Shown in pieces: positions 29,109 through 41,539 of a stretch of 64,000 nt of DNA. A program made the translations under genes and the position numbers. Numbering within the stretch: position 1 is the first letter of the stretch; each line of letters opens with the position of its first letter. This DNA comes from Gadus chalcogrammus (Eukaryota; Chordata; Actinopteri; Gadiformes; Gadidae): the NCBI RefSeq assembly GCF_026213295.1, contig NC_079432.1:8743690-8807689 (forward strand), in the 5' to 3' direction. The notes beneath the pieces were generated by a model. The model was not told the DNA's origin. It worked only from the letters and a program-made list of their open reading frames with translations, and ran no database searches.

Positions 29109-29190
29109 CAGACGACGGACGACATCGTGTCTTCGGCAGAGTGCTCCAGCGACGATGAAGACCTGGAAGAATGTGACTCTGGACAGACAG
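29109..29190 (+). CDS. nrxn3: nrxn3 exon: acidic stalk segment
   Basis: This 82-nt exon reads [20 protein letters not shown] followed by ECDSGQTG. It enters in phase 0, continuing ...PPTIQ from 11095, and leaves in phase 1 before donor GTGGGA at 29191. [17 protein letters not shown] is a hallmark of the neurexin stalk next to the membrane. [11 protein letters not shown] with following ECD matches neurexin-3 most closely. The acceptor is a tandem CAGCAG: use of the first AG (29107-29108) adds one Gln, and use of the second (29110-29111) starts at Thr. The exon includes a Ser-Gly dipeptide within an acidic run, the type of context that in neurexins carries heparan sulfate; that role here is inference. 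It is too short to be found as an open frame. Confidence 0.93.
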
Positions 29191-29380
29191 GTGGGATGGG
29201 CGTGTCTCACTCTGCTTGCTCAGAACCCAGTCTATCTCTACATCTCTCTACCTCTTCTCTCTCTTGCTCTCTCAGCCTCTCTCTACCTCTGTCTCTTTCT
29301 CAGTCTGTCTTTGATTTGCAACCAAGGAGTATCTCCTTCTAAGCATCACGTCCCATGGGAACCTCACGTGTAACTTCCAA

Positions 29381-29407
29381 ACCCCCCCCCCCCCCCCCCC
29401 CCCCCCC
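29381..29407 (+). repeat. poly-C run
   Basis: About 26 consecutive C. Similar C-runs occur at 29759-29769 and 29992-30015. Run length in the assembly should be treated with caution. Confidence 0.9.
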
Positions 29408-30779
29408 TTCCAAAAGACCCGCCCACTGAAATATAGAAATATAACCAAAAGATGTACTCCCCTACCCGCACCCCTGCGGAGCGTGGTGCGTTCTCTGGGT
29501 GTAAGTAACGTTTAAAGAGCTCTGAGCACGCTGGATGGGGGAGGGATGCTCCCGCAGCGATTTTGTTTTAGAGCATACGTCCTCAACGCGCCCTTATATG
29601 GAAAGCGTTGTTTTGTTTCAACGTTGCACTTCAAAGTAACGTGAGTGCGCACGGCCCACAGTCAGGGCAGTTAAGGGGCGGTGCAGTACAAGTAGAAGTG
29701 CAGCATAGTAGTAGTACTACACTGTATTGAGGGCCAACCACACAATTCTCTCTCCTACCCCCCCCCCCACCCACCCACCCACTGAATGACACAAGTTACA
29801 CTGAGCTATGGGGCCGCTGGTTGCAGACATGGCGTGGCGTTGATGCTAATTTTGTCCGCTCTCAGCATTCGGTGGAGGGCGAAAAAAAAAAAAAAGATAC
29901 AAAACTTTATTGACAAAGTACAAAATTAACATCACGCCCCATGTGGCCTGCACTGATGCTTCAAAATGTATCCATGGTGTACGCGGTCCACCCCCCCCCC
30001 CCCCCCCCCCCCCCCTGCCGCTGTGCGTGTGTATTTGCGTCCTCAACAAGGGGATACATTTTGAGTTCCTCTCGGGAACAACGACGCTGACGGCATTGTA
30101 GATACAGTGACGTGAAGCAGGCCTCTCCTTACCTCTCCTCCCCTACTCTTACTTCTCGCTCTTCCTTCCTTCCTTCCTTCCTGCTCTCCTTCTTCTTCTC
30201 CTGTTTGTACCTGTTTTGTTTTTTCTTCGTCCGAGGCTTGCCTTACCTGAAACATTCTGATAGAGAACAGATATCCTCGAATTTCTGTGCACATTGTCCT
30301 TTCCCCTTCCTCCTTCCTTTACACGCACACACACACACACACAAACACACAAACGTACGATTGCACATAGAGTTACACAGACACACACACAAACACACAC
30401 GGACACCAGGTCAGAGTGATTCTTATTTCCGATTCACTACAGTGCACAGAAGTAACAAAAAAAAGTGTGGCAGAAATAACGTTTTATATATATATATATT
30501 TATACATACATATATGTAAATATATATGTCAATACACTATCTAACAAATATTTATATAAATAAATATTCACACACAGATAAATATAAAAAGTTAAAAACA
30601 CAAAGGTTGGTACGTTTTTTTTTGGAGGGAAAACTTGGGTTTGGTTGGCTGGAGAAAGTTGTATTATTCATCCGTCAATCACCTGGATGCCCAGCGGCCT
30701 GCCAGAGAGGCTTAGCCGGTACGCTGTTAGAGTGTGTGTGTGTCTGTGGGTGTGCGTCTGTGTGTGTCTGAACCCAGAG

Positions 30780-31250
30780 AGCCTTAATGGGATAGAGGAT
30801 TCCCGCCCAAGGGCCCCGTCGCCCCATCATTACCAGCCTGGGCGTTTTTTAATTGCGTCGCTGTCCTTCAGAATGCCATCAGAGGCCGGCTAATTGACGC
30901 GGCATATGCCACCGCTTAGCACCAAACATATGTCCACTTTTCACAGCGGGCGATAGCGCTGGCAATGCAGATTTTCCGCCAGACCCTAATTAAAATAATT
31001 GATTAGGGGTTTGCCCACGCCCTTCTCCCCCCTACTTTTTTTTGTTATCTGAGTTCAGACGAAATCAAACGTGAGTCGGCGCCGTCTCTCTCGCCTCTTC
31101 ATTAGGGGCCGGGGATTTCGGAGCGCTGGAGAAATAGTCAAGTCTGAGTCAAATAATTAATTTGGCCTCTTCTCCGCCTCTCATGTGCAAGGAACTCGCT
31201 TTAGCTTTGAAGCCTTATCAAACCACGGCGACAGTTGTTTTTTTGCAAGT
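30780..31250. promoter_or_regulatory. candidate conserved non-coding element with homeodomain-type sites
   Basis: Unlike the surrounding intron, this 470-bp block has no simple repeats. It is dense in TAAT/ATTA words: ctaattaaaataattgatta near 30985, aataattaattt near 31153, and ggctaattgacg near 30887, among others. This composition is typical of vertebrate developmental enhancers. No conservation data are available here, so the call rests on composition alone. Confidence 0.3.
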
Positions 31251-31678
31251 GGCGCCCATATATATATATATATTTATACATATATTCTTGTATCCCCGAC
31301 GTAACTGATGAGATGGCAGCCGGGGAAAAAAGTAATTTTCCCCTTCGCAATATTTAGGTTTCACTTTATCTACGAGCGTACGTTTCCAGAGGCGTTAGAG
31401 ATGAAATTACATTTGACAGTTTGTGGGCGCTTCTTTTTTTTAAATTATTATTCCAGATAAGCCAAGCAAACCCAAGCGTTCTCTCTCATGTTAAAGTGCA
31501 AGGCAACTTTAGCAGTAATAACCGGACGACAGGACGAAACGATACCCTCCCCTACAGTGGCCCCGCACACATGACAAGTACATACGTCATACATACGTCA
31601 TACACACCCCATACCGTACCCATGACAACGCGTCACCACGTTGAGGACACAGAAATTCACATCCTCATTCCTCACCCA

Positions 31679-31681
<3 letters not shown>

Positions 31682-31717
<36 letters not shown>

Positions 31718-31746
31718 TGTGTGTATGTGTGTTTGTATGTGTGCAG
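31682..31746 (+). repeat. (GT)n microsatellite
   Basis: GT run of about 26 bp, then tatgtgtg variants. Confidence 0.93.
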
Positions 31747-32130
31747 TACAGCCGCATGACATGACGTTATGGTTGTCGTTTCTTCTTATTTATTTTTGTC
31801 AACATCGTCTCATACATTCTCCTTTGAGTTGAAGCTATTGTGCGTGTCATTTTGATTTGACGTTTGATGATTTGGTTTTGATTTGTATTAGTTTCTTTCT
31901 GTGTGTGTGGGGATGGGGGCGGGGGTGGGTGGGTGTCATTTATGTTCTGTTCACCTTGGTTCTTTGTTCTGTTTTTTTTCTGCATTATCGTCGATAAAGT
32001 TCCATTACCATCATCTGTCATCCGAGCAACAAGCAGGGCCCTCCCCTCCCCCCTCTCCCCCTACCACCTCAGTATTCTTACCTCTCATCTTGTTGCCGCA
32101 TGAACTTTTGGTTGTTGAAGAAATCCAAAG

Positions 32131-32133
32131 TCC

Positions 32134-32165
<32 letters not shown>

Positions 32166-32166
32166 G
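32131..32166 (+). repeat. (ATC)n microsatellite
   Basis: Ten or eleven atc units. A (CTC)n patch follows near 32213-32230. Confidence 0.93.
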
Positions 32167-34144
32167 TGTCCATTCATGTCGCCTCGCTGCGCGTCCAAAA
32201 ACCGAACGCCTCTTCCTCCTCCTCCTCCTCATCGCCATCCTCGTTGCTCGATACGACCGTAGGGGGGAGAAAATCGAAAAAACGGCAACAAAATCTTTTC
32301 TTGCCATCCCCCTTTATTTGGGGCCGTGAAGCCCCCCTTGCCTTCCCAAACCCCCCCTCCCCCCCACCATTCTGTCTCAAGAAAGTTGTGTTTGAAAGAA
32401 TGGTTGCCCCCCGTCCTGACCCCTCCCTCTTTAAAACATCCTCCACCTCCACCCCCCCCCTCCCCTTCCACCCTTTAAACTCCAACTCCACCTTCCCCCC
32501 CTTCCATTCTCCTCTCTGCATATACATGTCTTGTTTTATTTTTTATGAATGCGGATGGCATAAAAAAGAATTTTATTGCCACACAAAGTATATCTGTTTT
32601 TCTATTCTATCTGTAGAGGTAGAGGTCTACCCGTCTGTGGCATGCGTACTGTGCTGCACTGTGTAGCCGCGTAGCCGCCAGAATACTAACTGACGTAACC
32701 CCCAACCCCCCCACCCCCTCCACCCCCCACCCCAGTGCCGCTCTCTCTCTATCTACCTCTCTCTGTGTCTTTGTGACCCCTCTCGCCCATCCCCTACGCT
32801 GCCAATGCTACTGCTATCGCTAGTGCTAGTGCTAATGTCGACTCGCTACTGCATGAGAAACCACAGGCAACCATCCTGTTTGCTTCTCCTCCAACCATGT
32901 GTCTAAGGCTGCCCCCAACCCCCCCCAAAACACAACCCCACCCTTTATGCCGTTGGCTTATAGGATGTTATGTGTTGTCGTTTGTTGTTGTCGTTGTCGT
33001 TCCGAGGCACATCGGTGGTCCTACCACCAGTTGTTCCCGGTAGCCGTCCTACCCACCCCCCACCACCCCTCCCCCACCCCAGTGCTTGCACGGTGTCCTT
33101 GTGTCTGTGTTTGATTGGCACATGAATGACTTTCTGTGTCCGCTTGGGCATGTGTGTGTATGTGTGTGTGTTTGTCTGCTCCGTCTGTGTCGGCCAATCG
33201 GCTTGTCTTGTCCGTGTGTCTCTGTCTCGTCTCGTCTCGTCTCGTGTGTCTCCAGACTGTCTCTGAGCCTATGTGTTGTTGTTCCTGAGTTCCACAAGCG
33301 GGTTCAGACCGTATGGGGTGTGCAGAGGACCAGACCACTTAACCAGCTCTCAAACGTAATGATGGGGATATTCCTCACCAGATAAAAGATGCAACTGTTA
33401 TCCCAGTAATATAAATGATCCACAAAAACAACATTAAGATGTGCACAAATAAATTCTGTTCAATTTAGTTCAGTCCTGTAGTTTAGTATGAGTGCCGCCA
33501 AAACGATTCAAATCACAATCGCTGCAAGCAGTCTTCCTCAAGGTATGCTAGTTAAATATTAAGGGCTTCTTTCAAGCGTTCAATCACCAAAACGGAGAAA
33601 AGACGAAGGTCGTAGGAACCTCACGGGTTACAAGCGATCGTAATCCGCTGGCAGATCTGTCCTTCGATAAGGCGACTCTAGCCGGCGGAGGACAAGTGTC
33701 TAGGAGCAGAGTGCTCGTGTTAGAATGTGTGCATCCGTGTAACGGCGTTTCACCAGAGGTTTCCACACGTGAAAGGAGAAGGGGGGTGGGGGCCCTGAGA
33801 GTGAAGCACAGCACCGGGATGAGCCCCCCCCCCCCGTCAGGCCTGTCACTTTAACAGGGACCTCTGTGGATGGGTTTAAAGGTTATCCGGCTGACATATG
33901 TCTGCCGCACCACCTACTTGTGGCCCCTAATGTTTTGGCAAATGGAGCGTCTGACAGGGCCTGCTGGCGGAGACGGAGATTTAATAAACCCGGGGTACGG
34001 GGTGCTCACGCGGTGACAGATTCGGACTACCTAGCGTGCACCGCGGCTACGGAAAAGCCATCGGATCGGTACAACCTAGCGTGCCTGCGGCGGCTGGTGC
34101 TTCGTCAAAATGGCTAACGGTTGCTACTTGAAATACTGTTCAGT

Positions 34145-34350
34145 GGTTTAGCAGACGCTTATGCCCCGAGCGATTGCAGTGAATCCAGATACAGTTCATT
34201 AAGGAGCCATGGGAGTTCAGGGGCTCTTGTCTTAAGGCTACTTATCTTAAGGATGCCTACAGATTATGCGAACACTGGGGATCCAACCTAGTACCTTTTG
34301 ACTGGAAGGATAGATTGTTTCACACTACCCCTTCACTAACTGTGCAACAT
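34145..34350 (-). mobile_element. SINE/L2-type tail fragment, minus strand
   Basis: The segment starting tttagcagacgcttatgccc, read in reverse, resembles the aaaagcgtctgctaaa tail common to many fish tRNA-SINEs and L2-type LINEs. Further in, actggggatccaacctagta resembles a decayed reverse B box (gggattcgaacc type). It appears heavily diverged. Family assignment is not possible by eye. Confidence 0.45.
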
Positions 34351-37089
34351 CCACAGCACCTCGAGACAAGCTGCGGAAATTGACAGCCGCACCGTCTCAC
34401 TTGTCACGGCTGTCGCGTGCATAGAGGAGATCTTCTATCCCTGAGCAGAGGCGAATAGAACAGCTTATGAAATGCCACTGTCACTGAGAAAAAAAACCGC
34501 AATCATTGAACTGTTCAGAGTATAATCCCAGCCGAGTCCCCCGTCCCCCCCAGTCCCCGACTCCGGTGTCCAAGCCCAGAGTCAAGCGTGTGTCACTATC
34601 TCGGGAAATACTGTGTCTGCGAGCAGGGATGAGTGAGGGAGCCAGGGTGAATGAATGCACGTGCAAACAGTGTGTATCTGGTCGAGGACGCACGCAGGCC
34701 AAATGAGATTTCAGGGGCTCTACCCCCACCCTACCCCGAGCCGGCACACCTACGTTTTGCGGCATCAAAATCCTATTGACTCATGAGTTTCAATCCCACG
34801 GCTGCTGGCCTTTCCTGTTCATGAAGTCGCACGGTTAAATCCCTCGACACCCCTGGTGAGATTCATTCGCCCTCCACCCCACCCCCACCCCCCCCCCCCA
34901 CCACCGTTCAGAAGCCTCAGCAAACGAGGGGATGGACATGGGGATCAGTCGAAAGGGGAGAGAGAGTAAGAGAGAGAGTGAGAGAGAGAGATAGCAGAGA
35001 GAAAGGACGAGGGAAAGAGAAACTGCTGCTTGAACAGATCTGTACATTTGAGAGGAATCAGAGCTGCTGAGGTCGTCAGTTACCGAGGCGCGCGGCCATC
35101 TTTGATTGCTTAATTCCCGCTTCAAAGGCCAACGTAGGCATTCCCACGGATAACTCTGCAGGCTCTTTGCGCTTTACATGGGATGATCAAAAGAGGCTAA
35201 ATATATCTTCAACTGATTCATTTCCCCGGTCCATGCTTGTGACATGAACATAGATCTGCACTGATAAACCGTTTTCGCTATCAGTTCGTTTTTCCGTGAA
35301 ATTGATGTTGCTCTTGCGAGATAACTCCTCCAACACGTTCTTTAAGATGAGGCCAGGGAACTTTGAAGTCAAGAACACCTCTCCGCAGTTCTTCCAAACA
35401 ACATCGACTGGAACTTCTACTGGCGAGATGTGGCGAATTTAGAATCTCTGAATAGGAAAAAGAGAAGCTCCGAAGGAGAAAATCCCCTCCCGTGCTGGTC
35501 TTGACCCAACCGGGGCGAGGAAAACAAACTCCATCTCCCCCAGCAAACCCATTAGAGGATCGTTCTGTTTGTCTGCTCCCAAAAACACAGCGAGATGTTT
35601 GGGGTGCTTGCTTCGAGGGGCTTACACAGGATTAAAGTGTTTACTCATACATCACGCCCCTCTGCATTGACGGTCGCTTGGAGACCCCGAGTGTGAATGT
35701 GCCCCGATCCGATCCAGGGCAGGCGGGTGGTTTATTCAACGCACAGCAGTCGTCCGAGCAACAGGTCTTCCTTCCACAGCGTTTAGCTCTGCGAGCAGAG
35801 TGAAGGGACGCAAACAATGTTGCGACAACCGGGCCATAGTGAGATAAATAGTGCTGTGGATTAATCAATTACCCCCAGAGACGGCAGAGACAGCTACTGT
35901 CTATTTAGCCAGGCAGTGGCGTTTCTCGCCTTCCCGACCGACTGAGGCGTACATCAGCGCAACCGCACAACACTTAAAGGGGCAATCACGCACTCTGCTC
36001 GCGTGCTGTTATATATAATTATTAACGGCATACTGTCAGCGGAGAGTATTTAAGATGATAAGCTCACCCCTCCGCTTTCCATCTCCCAGTTTTGATCGAG
36101 CAAACTTTCACTGTATCTTTATTCACGGTCCCACGGTGTCGGAAACGGCAATCACATTCACTAGATATTGATCCCGAAGGAGATTAGACTTTGCCCGCGT
36201 AGCGTCCCAATTCACATGACAGAAAAGCGATACAACATAACAAATAGCTAAAAGATAACGTATGAAAGACTGATGGGGCTTGGTAGTTATAGTAAAAAGA
36301 GAAAATAGTTTTGCTCTAAACTTGTCAATAGTATCTATGATCGATGAGACCTGCACCTCCAGATGTACGGCGTCACGTTGACTTCAGAAGTCCACATGAG
36401 GCGTGGGGTTGTGGGTTGGTGGCTGGTCTGGTCAAAGGCTCCTCTCACACCGCCTTAAATCTTGGTCGACCTTAACCACAGGCCCCTCCTTGTGGAACTC
36501 TCTCCCTGTACTGTACTCCCCTGCCATGCCAAGGCTGTTGGTTATGAACCCTGATCCGTTTTATAATTAACTGAAAAAAAATATATATAATTATTATCGT
36601 CTTGCACTATCCTCGCCACCCCTCCTTGATTAATGGTGTCAGTGGGGGGCTAAACGCCACTTGATTTCAGTTATATATCACTGGTGAAACACTTGACCCT
36701 GTTATAATGGGTGACAAATGGACCCTGGCCGGTTCCTTCAGACAATATCCTACAGCTCTTGGTCGCAGTAACCTTCCTTAAAATGAACCTCTAACCCCTC
36801 TGAAAACCCCTTTAACCAGGACTCAAGCTTGCTGTTATGGTTACTGTAAATTACTCTCCCTAAATGCAACTTACTTATGCATGCGTTAACCTATAACCTG
36901 TTTAGAGTCTAATAAGTCAAAATAAAAATGACAACAACCTCGCTCACTCAGACGTACATCCAGATTGCACGCCCTGTCCCGTGTTTGGCAAATTACTAAC
37001 AAGAGAAAGACAAATCATGAAATGGAACTAATAATAAGTATCTTTATTATTAGTTCAACGAAGGTGGGACATTTTGCCTCCAAATTCCC

Positions 37090-37288
<199 letters not shown>

Positions 37289-40200
37289 TGACTCAACCCA
37301 GTGTGTGCCTTCTGGTTGTCCATCTTTGATAGTGTGTGAGAAATATATTGCCTTTTTTTTTTATTGCTTGCAAATTTAATTTATTGATTTATTTTCTGTC
37401 TTTGTACATATATGCAAATATGCATATATGGGTATTATTTATCTATCTGTTCATTTAATGAATTGTTTACTTATTTTCTAACATTAGAATTTTTGACCAC
37501 TAATGTTTTGATGATTTTGTTTCTCCCAAATTAGTATTAAATCTTGCTCTTTTCTCTTTAAATGAGTCATTTAAGTTTTTATGATTATATTCTTTATTGG
37601 GTATCAAAACATCTACCCATATTTGAATTAGAAAAATTATTATCCTCATTTAGAAAAAAGAGAAGACTTCCAACTTTTATCCTAAGTACTATGAATCTTT
37701 TATTTAGCTTTTTTAAACTGATCTCCTTTAAACCTTCTTTTTTATCAGACAGCTATCCAAGAACATTTAACTAAAACTAAAATTGACCGAATTGGACTTT
37801 AATTTTTGCATGGTAAAAAAGTTGCAGCTTAGGGTCTGTAAAAAACTGTCATTGTTGAGAGTGCTGTTCTCTTCTGTTGATGGGCATGTATATGCTCATT
37901 GTCTGTCTATCCCCCATCCCTTCCTTACAGCCAAAAGCTCTAATGCCGTCCGACCGCTTCGTGCCGCCTTTACATGGACATGGCAACTGATGTACTCGTT
38001 CACCTCCATCTCTCTCATTTCCTTCCTAGTATGTTCATAGGCCCCTCCCCCACCCCCACTCCCTCGTTTCACAACCCCGCCCCCTTTTACGTGAAGATTC
38101 TAAAATATGTACAAAAATACGTCAGTTTGTTCGTGAGCAACGGACAAGATTAAAGTTGAAAGCTATTAAAACCCAAACAGGGGAGGAAAAAACGGAAATA
38201 TTATTATCCGATTTGGAGGTAGATATTTATGGAGAGAATTTAAAGAATCGTATCTATTAAACTTCATAGGTGTACAGTTTTCTTTTTTATACAAAACATA
38301 AATATTTAAAGAAAAAAAACATAAATATTATAACCTTGAACAGAATGGTGAAGATTATTTTTCATGTCATGATGTGTGGATGTATGTGTTGTTACCTCCC
38401 TGTGTCATCCTGTCTAAAAAGAAGAATAATTAATCATTTATTAGAAATTGTTAAAAGAGAAACTAACCTTACTTATCCTAAAGCATTCTTACACAACTTT
38501 CATTTGTAAACATTTTTTTTCCTCCTGCCAAAATCATGCGGGCAATTTGTTGATGTAAGTTGATAAAATTTGATGGTATGCCTTTCTTCTCTGAAAACTT
38601 TTTTTTCGTAGGCTCATATGATTTTCAAAGCTGACTTTCTTTTCCGTTTTTCTATCCTTACTAATCCCTTTCTGGATAACTCTACCTCTTGCTTTTATTT
38701 CTGTGAATGTTTGACAATGGTTGCTCTAACTCTGGAATCTATTTGCATCGCCTTTTCTATTTTATGTTTTGCTTTTTCTTTTCTCGTTTTCCGTCCTTTC
38801 GGGTTTCTTTCCCCGTTTCCGTTCCAAGAGGTTGTGCATCTCTTTGTAGCGCCCTGTTTGTGAGCCTCTGCTATGTTTAAGCAAAGCCACCATGGCATGA
38901 GAGTATGCAGATTCAACTGACATTTGAATGTTATTCCCACGCTTTGTAGCCACCAAACAAAATATCACCAGTTCCTAAGGTCATACATTGTTAAAACAAA
39001 AAAAAGATAATTACATGGATGCGCATGGATATGCAAATATCCAAATTCTCAGACTTCACTTGATCACAACACCACACATCCAAGGATATCTTACCATGTG
39101 AGACAACTCACTATGAACCTTTGTGCTCATACGAGGAGTTGAGACTCGAGTAAGATATTGGTAGCCTCAGCACATTCAGGTGTCGTTGAACTGCCTGGTA
39201 ACTTTGTGCAATTTTCGTGATTATTTAGGGGTCAAAAGGCAAGAGGCTAGGGCTGATAGGGGAGCCTATTGGTGCTTACTAGATGTAGCAAGCCACAGAG
39301 TTTTATATTGTTATGTTTTTACACCCTATATGTGGTGCCTGGCATCAAGCAGCGATTTTAATTTGTGCTGTCACATTTTGATAAATGTGCATAAGCATAT
39401 TTTAGGTGTTTTTTAATGGCTGTGTGATTTATCATTAGGATGTTTTTAGTCCTTTCGCACTGCTTGAAAAGCACGTAACATATGGGAATATATATAAATG
39501 ATAAACCAAAAGTAAAACGAGGTAGTCATAGAAAGATGCATTAATTTGATAGTGCCATAGTTTCACATATATATAATAAATATATTGTATAATCGATGGG
39601 AAATGAATTACATTGTAGGCAGACAATATCGTACTTTAGTGCTCTGAAATATTTTAGCTTCTGCTATCAAACAGGCTATTGCATAACAGCCTGTTGTGTT
39701 TTGCTGGCCCGCTATTTGGGCCAACGTTTTGAAAAGCACTGCAGGATTATGATAAATCAAACAGACCCTTTGGAAAAACCTGAAATAGCATAACACAGTC
39801 ACCTTTGCTATTAATCATAGCCAGCCACCGCACTATATCAAGCCGCTATACCACTATATGCACAGACTTTCACCTATACATGGTACACATATTCCACATT
39901 CTGACCGTACACAATAACAGTATCCACCGCGAACCTGTTCTAGATCCATCGTGCTTTGCTCAGTCTGTAACATCAGTGATGGCTCTCTGATAACACCAGC
40001 ACCATTTGGACACTGTCGTCGGTTAGTGAGGTTAGGGATAGGTGGCTCACCCCTATGCATCCCTCCAAGCCTTTTGATGGATTGTGTTCTTACTGTACGG
40101 CTGTTCTATCATTTTCGTCCGTTTCTGTTTCTGTTGTTGTTTGTTGTTTGGCATTTCTTTTCTCTTTTGTATCTTTTATGCACTGTTATGTTCAGTTCTT

Positions 40201-40439
40201 TCTTTCGGTGTTATTGTTTATCCTCATATGATTTCTCGACTACCTTGGGCTTTGCTTTTTTCCACCTAATTTTCTGCGTGTTTTTCGTTTCTTTTTGTGT
40301 TTGATTGCTGATCGTCTGTCCGTGTGTTTGTTTCTATCTGTGTGTGTATGTGTGTGTGTGTGCCGGGGAGGGGGGTTGTTTTTTGAATGCATTCCTGCCT
40401 TCTAATTGGCTGTTTCTCTTTCTCTGTTTCTTCTTCCAG

Positions 40440-41539
40440 GAGGGGAGCTAGTAATCCCCGTGCTCATTGAGGACCCCATAGACACCCCCTCTGTATCCAC
40501 CCTTTCACCCTTCATGCCCTTCCCCACCACCCTACGCCCCGTCCCCACCATTATCGAGACCACCAAAGAATCCCTTGCCCTGGCCACTGAGGCGGGGGTA
40601 CCGTGCGTGTCGGACCGAGGAAGCCATGATTGTGATGGTGGTGGTGGTGGTGGTGATGGTGGTGATGATGATGAGGATGATGGTGCTGATGATGATGATG
40701 ATTATGGTGATGATGATGATGTCGGTGATGGCATGGTGATTTCGGGGTTTGGCTCTGGCGAGGCGTTCGACTCTAGCCTGCCCCCGACTGACGATGAGGA
40801 TTTTTACACCACCTTCTCCCTGGTAACAGATAAGATCATGACCACCTCAGCCTATGACGGCGGCTACAAAGCCCTCGCGCCCAAGTGGGAGGCCAAAGAC
40901 TTGAGGCCGAGCAAGGCCTCGGGGGCCGGTAGGACTACCACACCCACCCCGCCCTCGCCCAACTTCCGGGGAGCGCCGCTGCCGCCGGCCGTCCCCTCGG
41001 ACGCGCCGCCCAAGCTGCCCGCCGGGAAAATGAACAACCGCGAGCTGAAGCCACCGGCGCAGCCCCCGCCGCCGCAGCCGGACATCGTCCTGCTGCCCCT
41101 CCCCACGGCCTACGACGGCGCCGGGGGCGACGGCACCAAGCCCCGCGGGGGTCCGCCCATCACGTCGCCCATGCTGCGCTCGGTCCCGGCCGCCCTGCCC
41201 ACGCTGCCGGGCGTGGTGCGTCGGGCGCCCCCCGAGTCGTCGGAGGTGATCCGCGAGTCGGGCAGCACCACGGGCATGGTGGTGGGCATCGTGTCGGCCG
41301 CCGCGCTCTGCATCCTCATCCTGCTCTACGCCATGTACAAGTACAGGAACAGGGACGAGGGCTCCTACCAGGTGGACGAGACGCGCAACTACATCAGCAA
41401 CTCGGCCACGCAGAGCAACGGCGCCGTGGTCAAGGAGAAGGCGGGGGCGGCGGCAGGCGGAGGCGGCGGAGGAGGCGGTACCAAGGGCGGCGGCGGTAGC
41501 AAGAGACCCAAAGACAAGGACAAGGAGTATTATGTATAG
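40440..41539 (+). CDS. nrxn3: nrxn3 terminal coding exon: SS5 region, membrane span and cytoplasmic tail
   Basis: The exon enters in phase 1 (g|ga completes glycine: [13 protein letters not shown]) and runs 366 residues to stop TAG at 41537-41539. Order: [27 protein letters not shown]; a Gly/Asp expansion (about 40637-40729); [20 protein letters not shown] with [63 protein letters not shown]; a single membrane span (about 41273-41335, [20 protein letters not shown]); [20 protein letters not shown]; and a C-terminal KDKEYYV, the class II PDZ ligand bound by CASK and Mint. APKWE and [12 protein letters not shown] are diagnostic of neurexin-3. The exon carries the long SS5 form continuously. The 3' part is very GC-rich, unlike the intron. 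Differences from mammals are the acidic expansion, a Pro/Ala-rich spacer, an extra Thr in NSATQSNG and a poly-Gly tail insert. Confidence 0.96.
40634..40732 (+). repeat. nrxn3: coding GAT/GGT trinucleotide repeat
   Basis: In-frame GGT and GAT codons with scattered GAG, GCT and TAT encode a Gly-run followed by an Asp-run of about 32 residues. It lies between SHDCD and MVISGFGSG, where mammalian neurexin-3 has only a few acidic residues. Confidence 0.95.

Noticed and set aside
30480..30600. AT-rich tatatata stretch as a promoter
   Set aside because: Low-complexity AT in an intron with no initiator or downstream exon.
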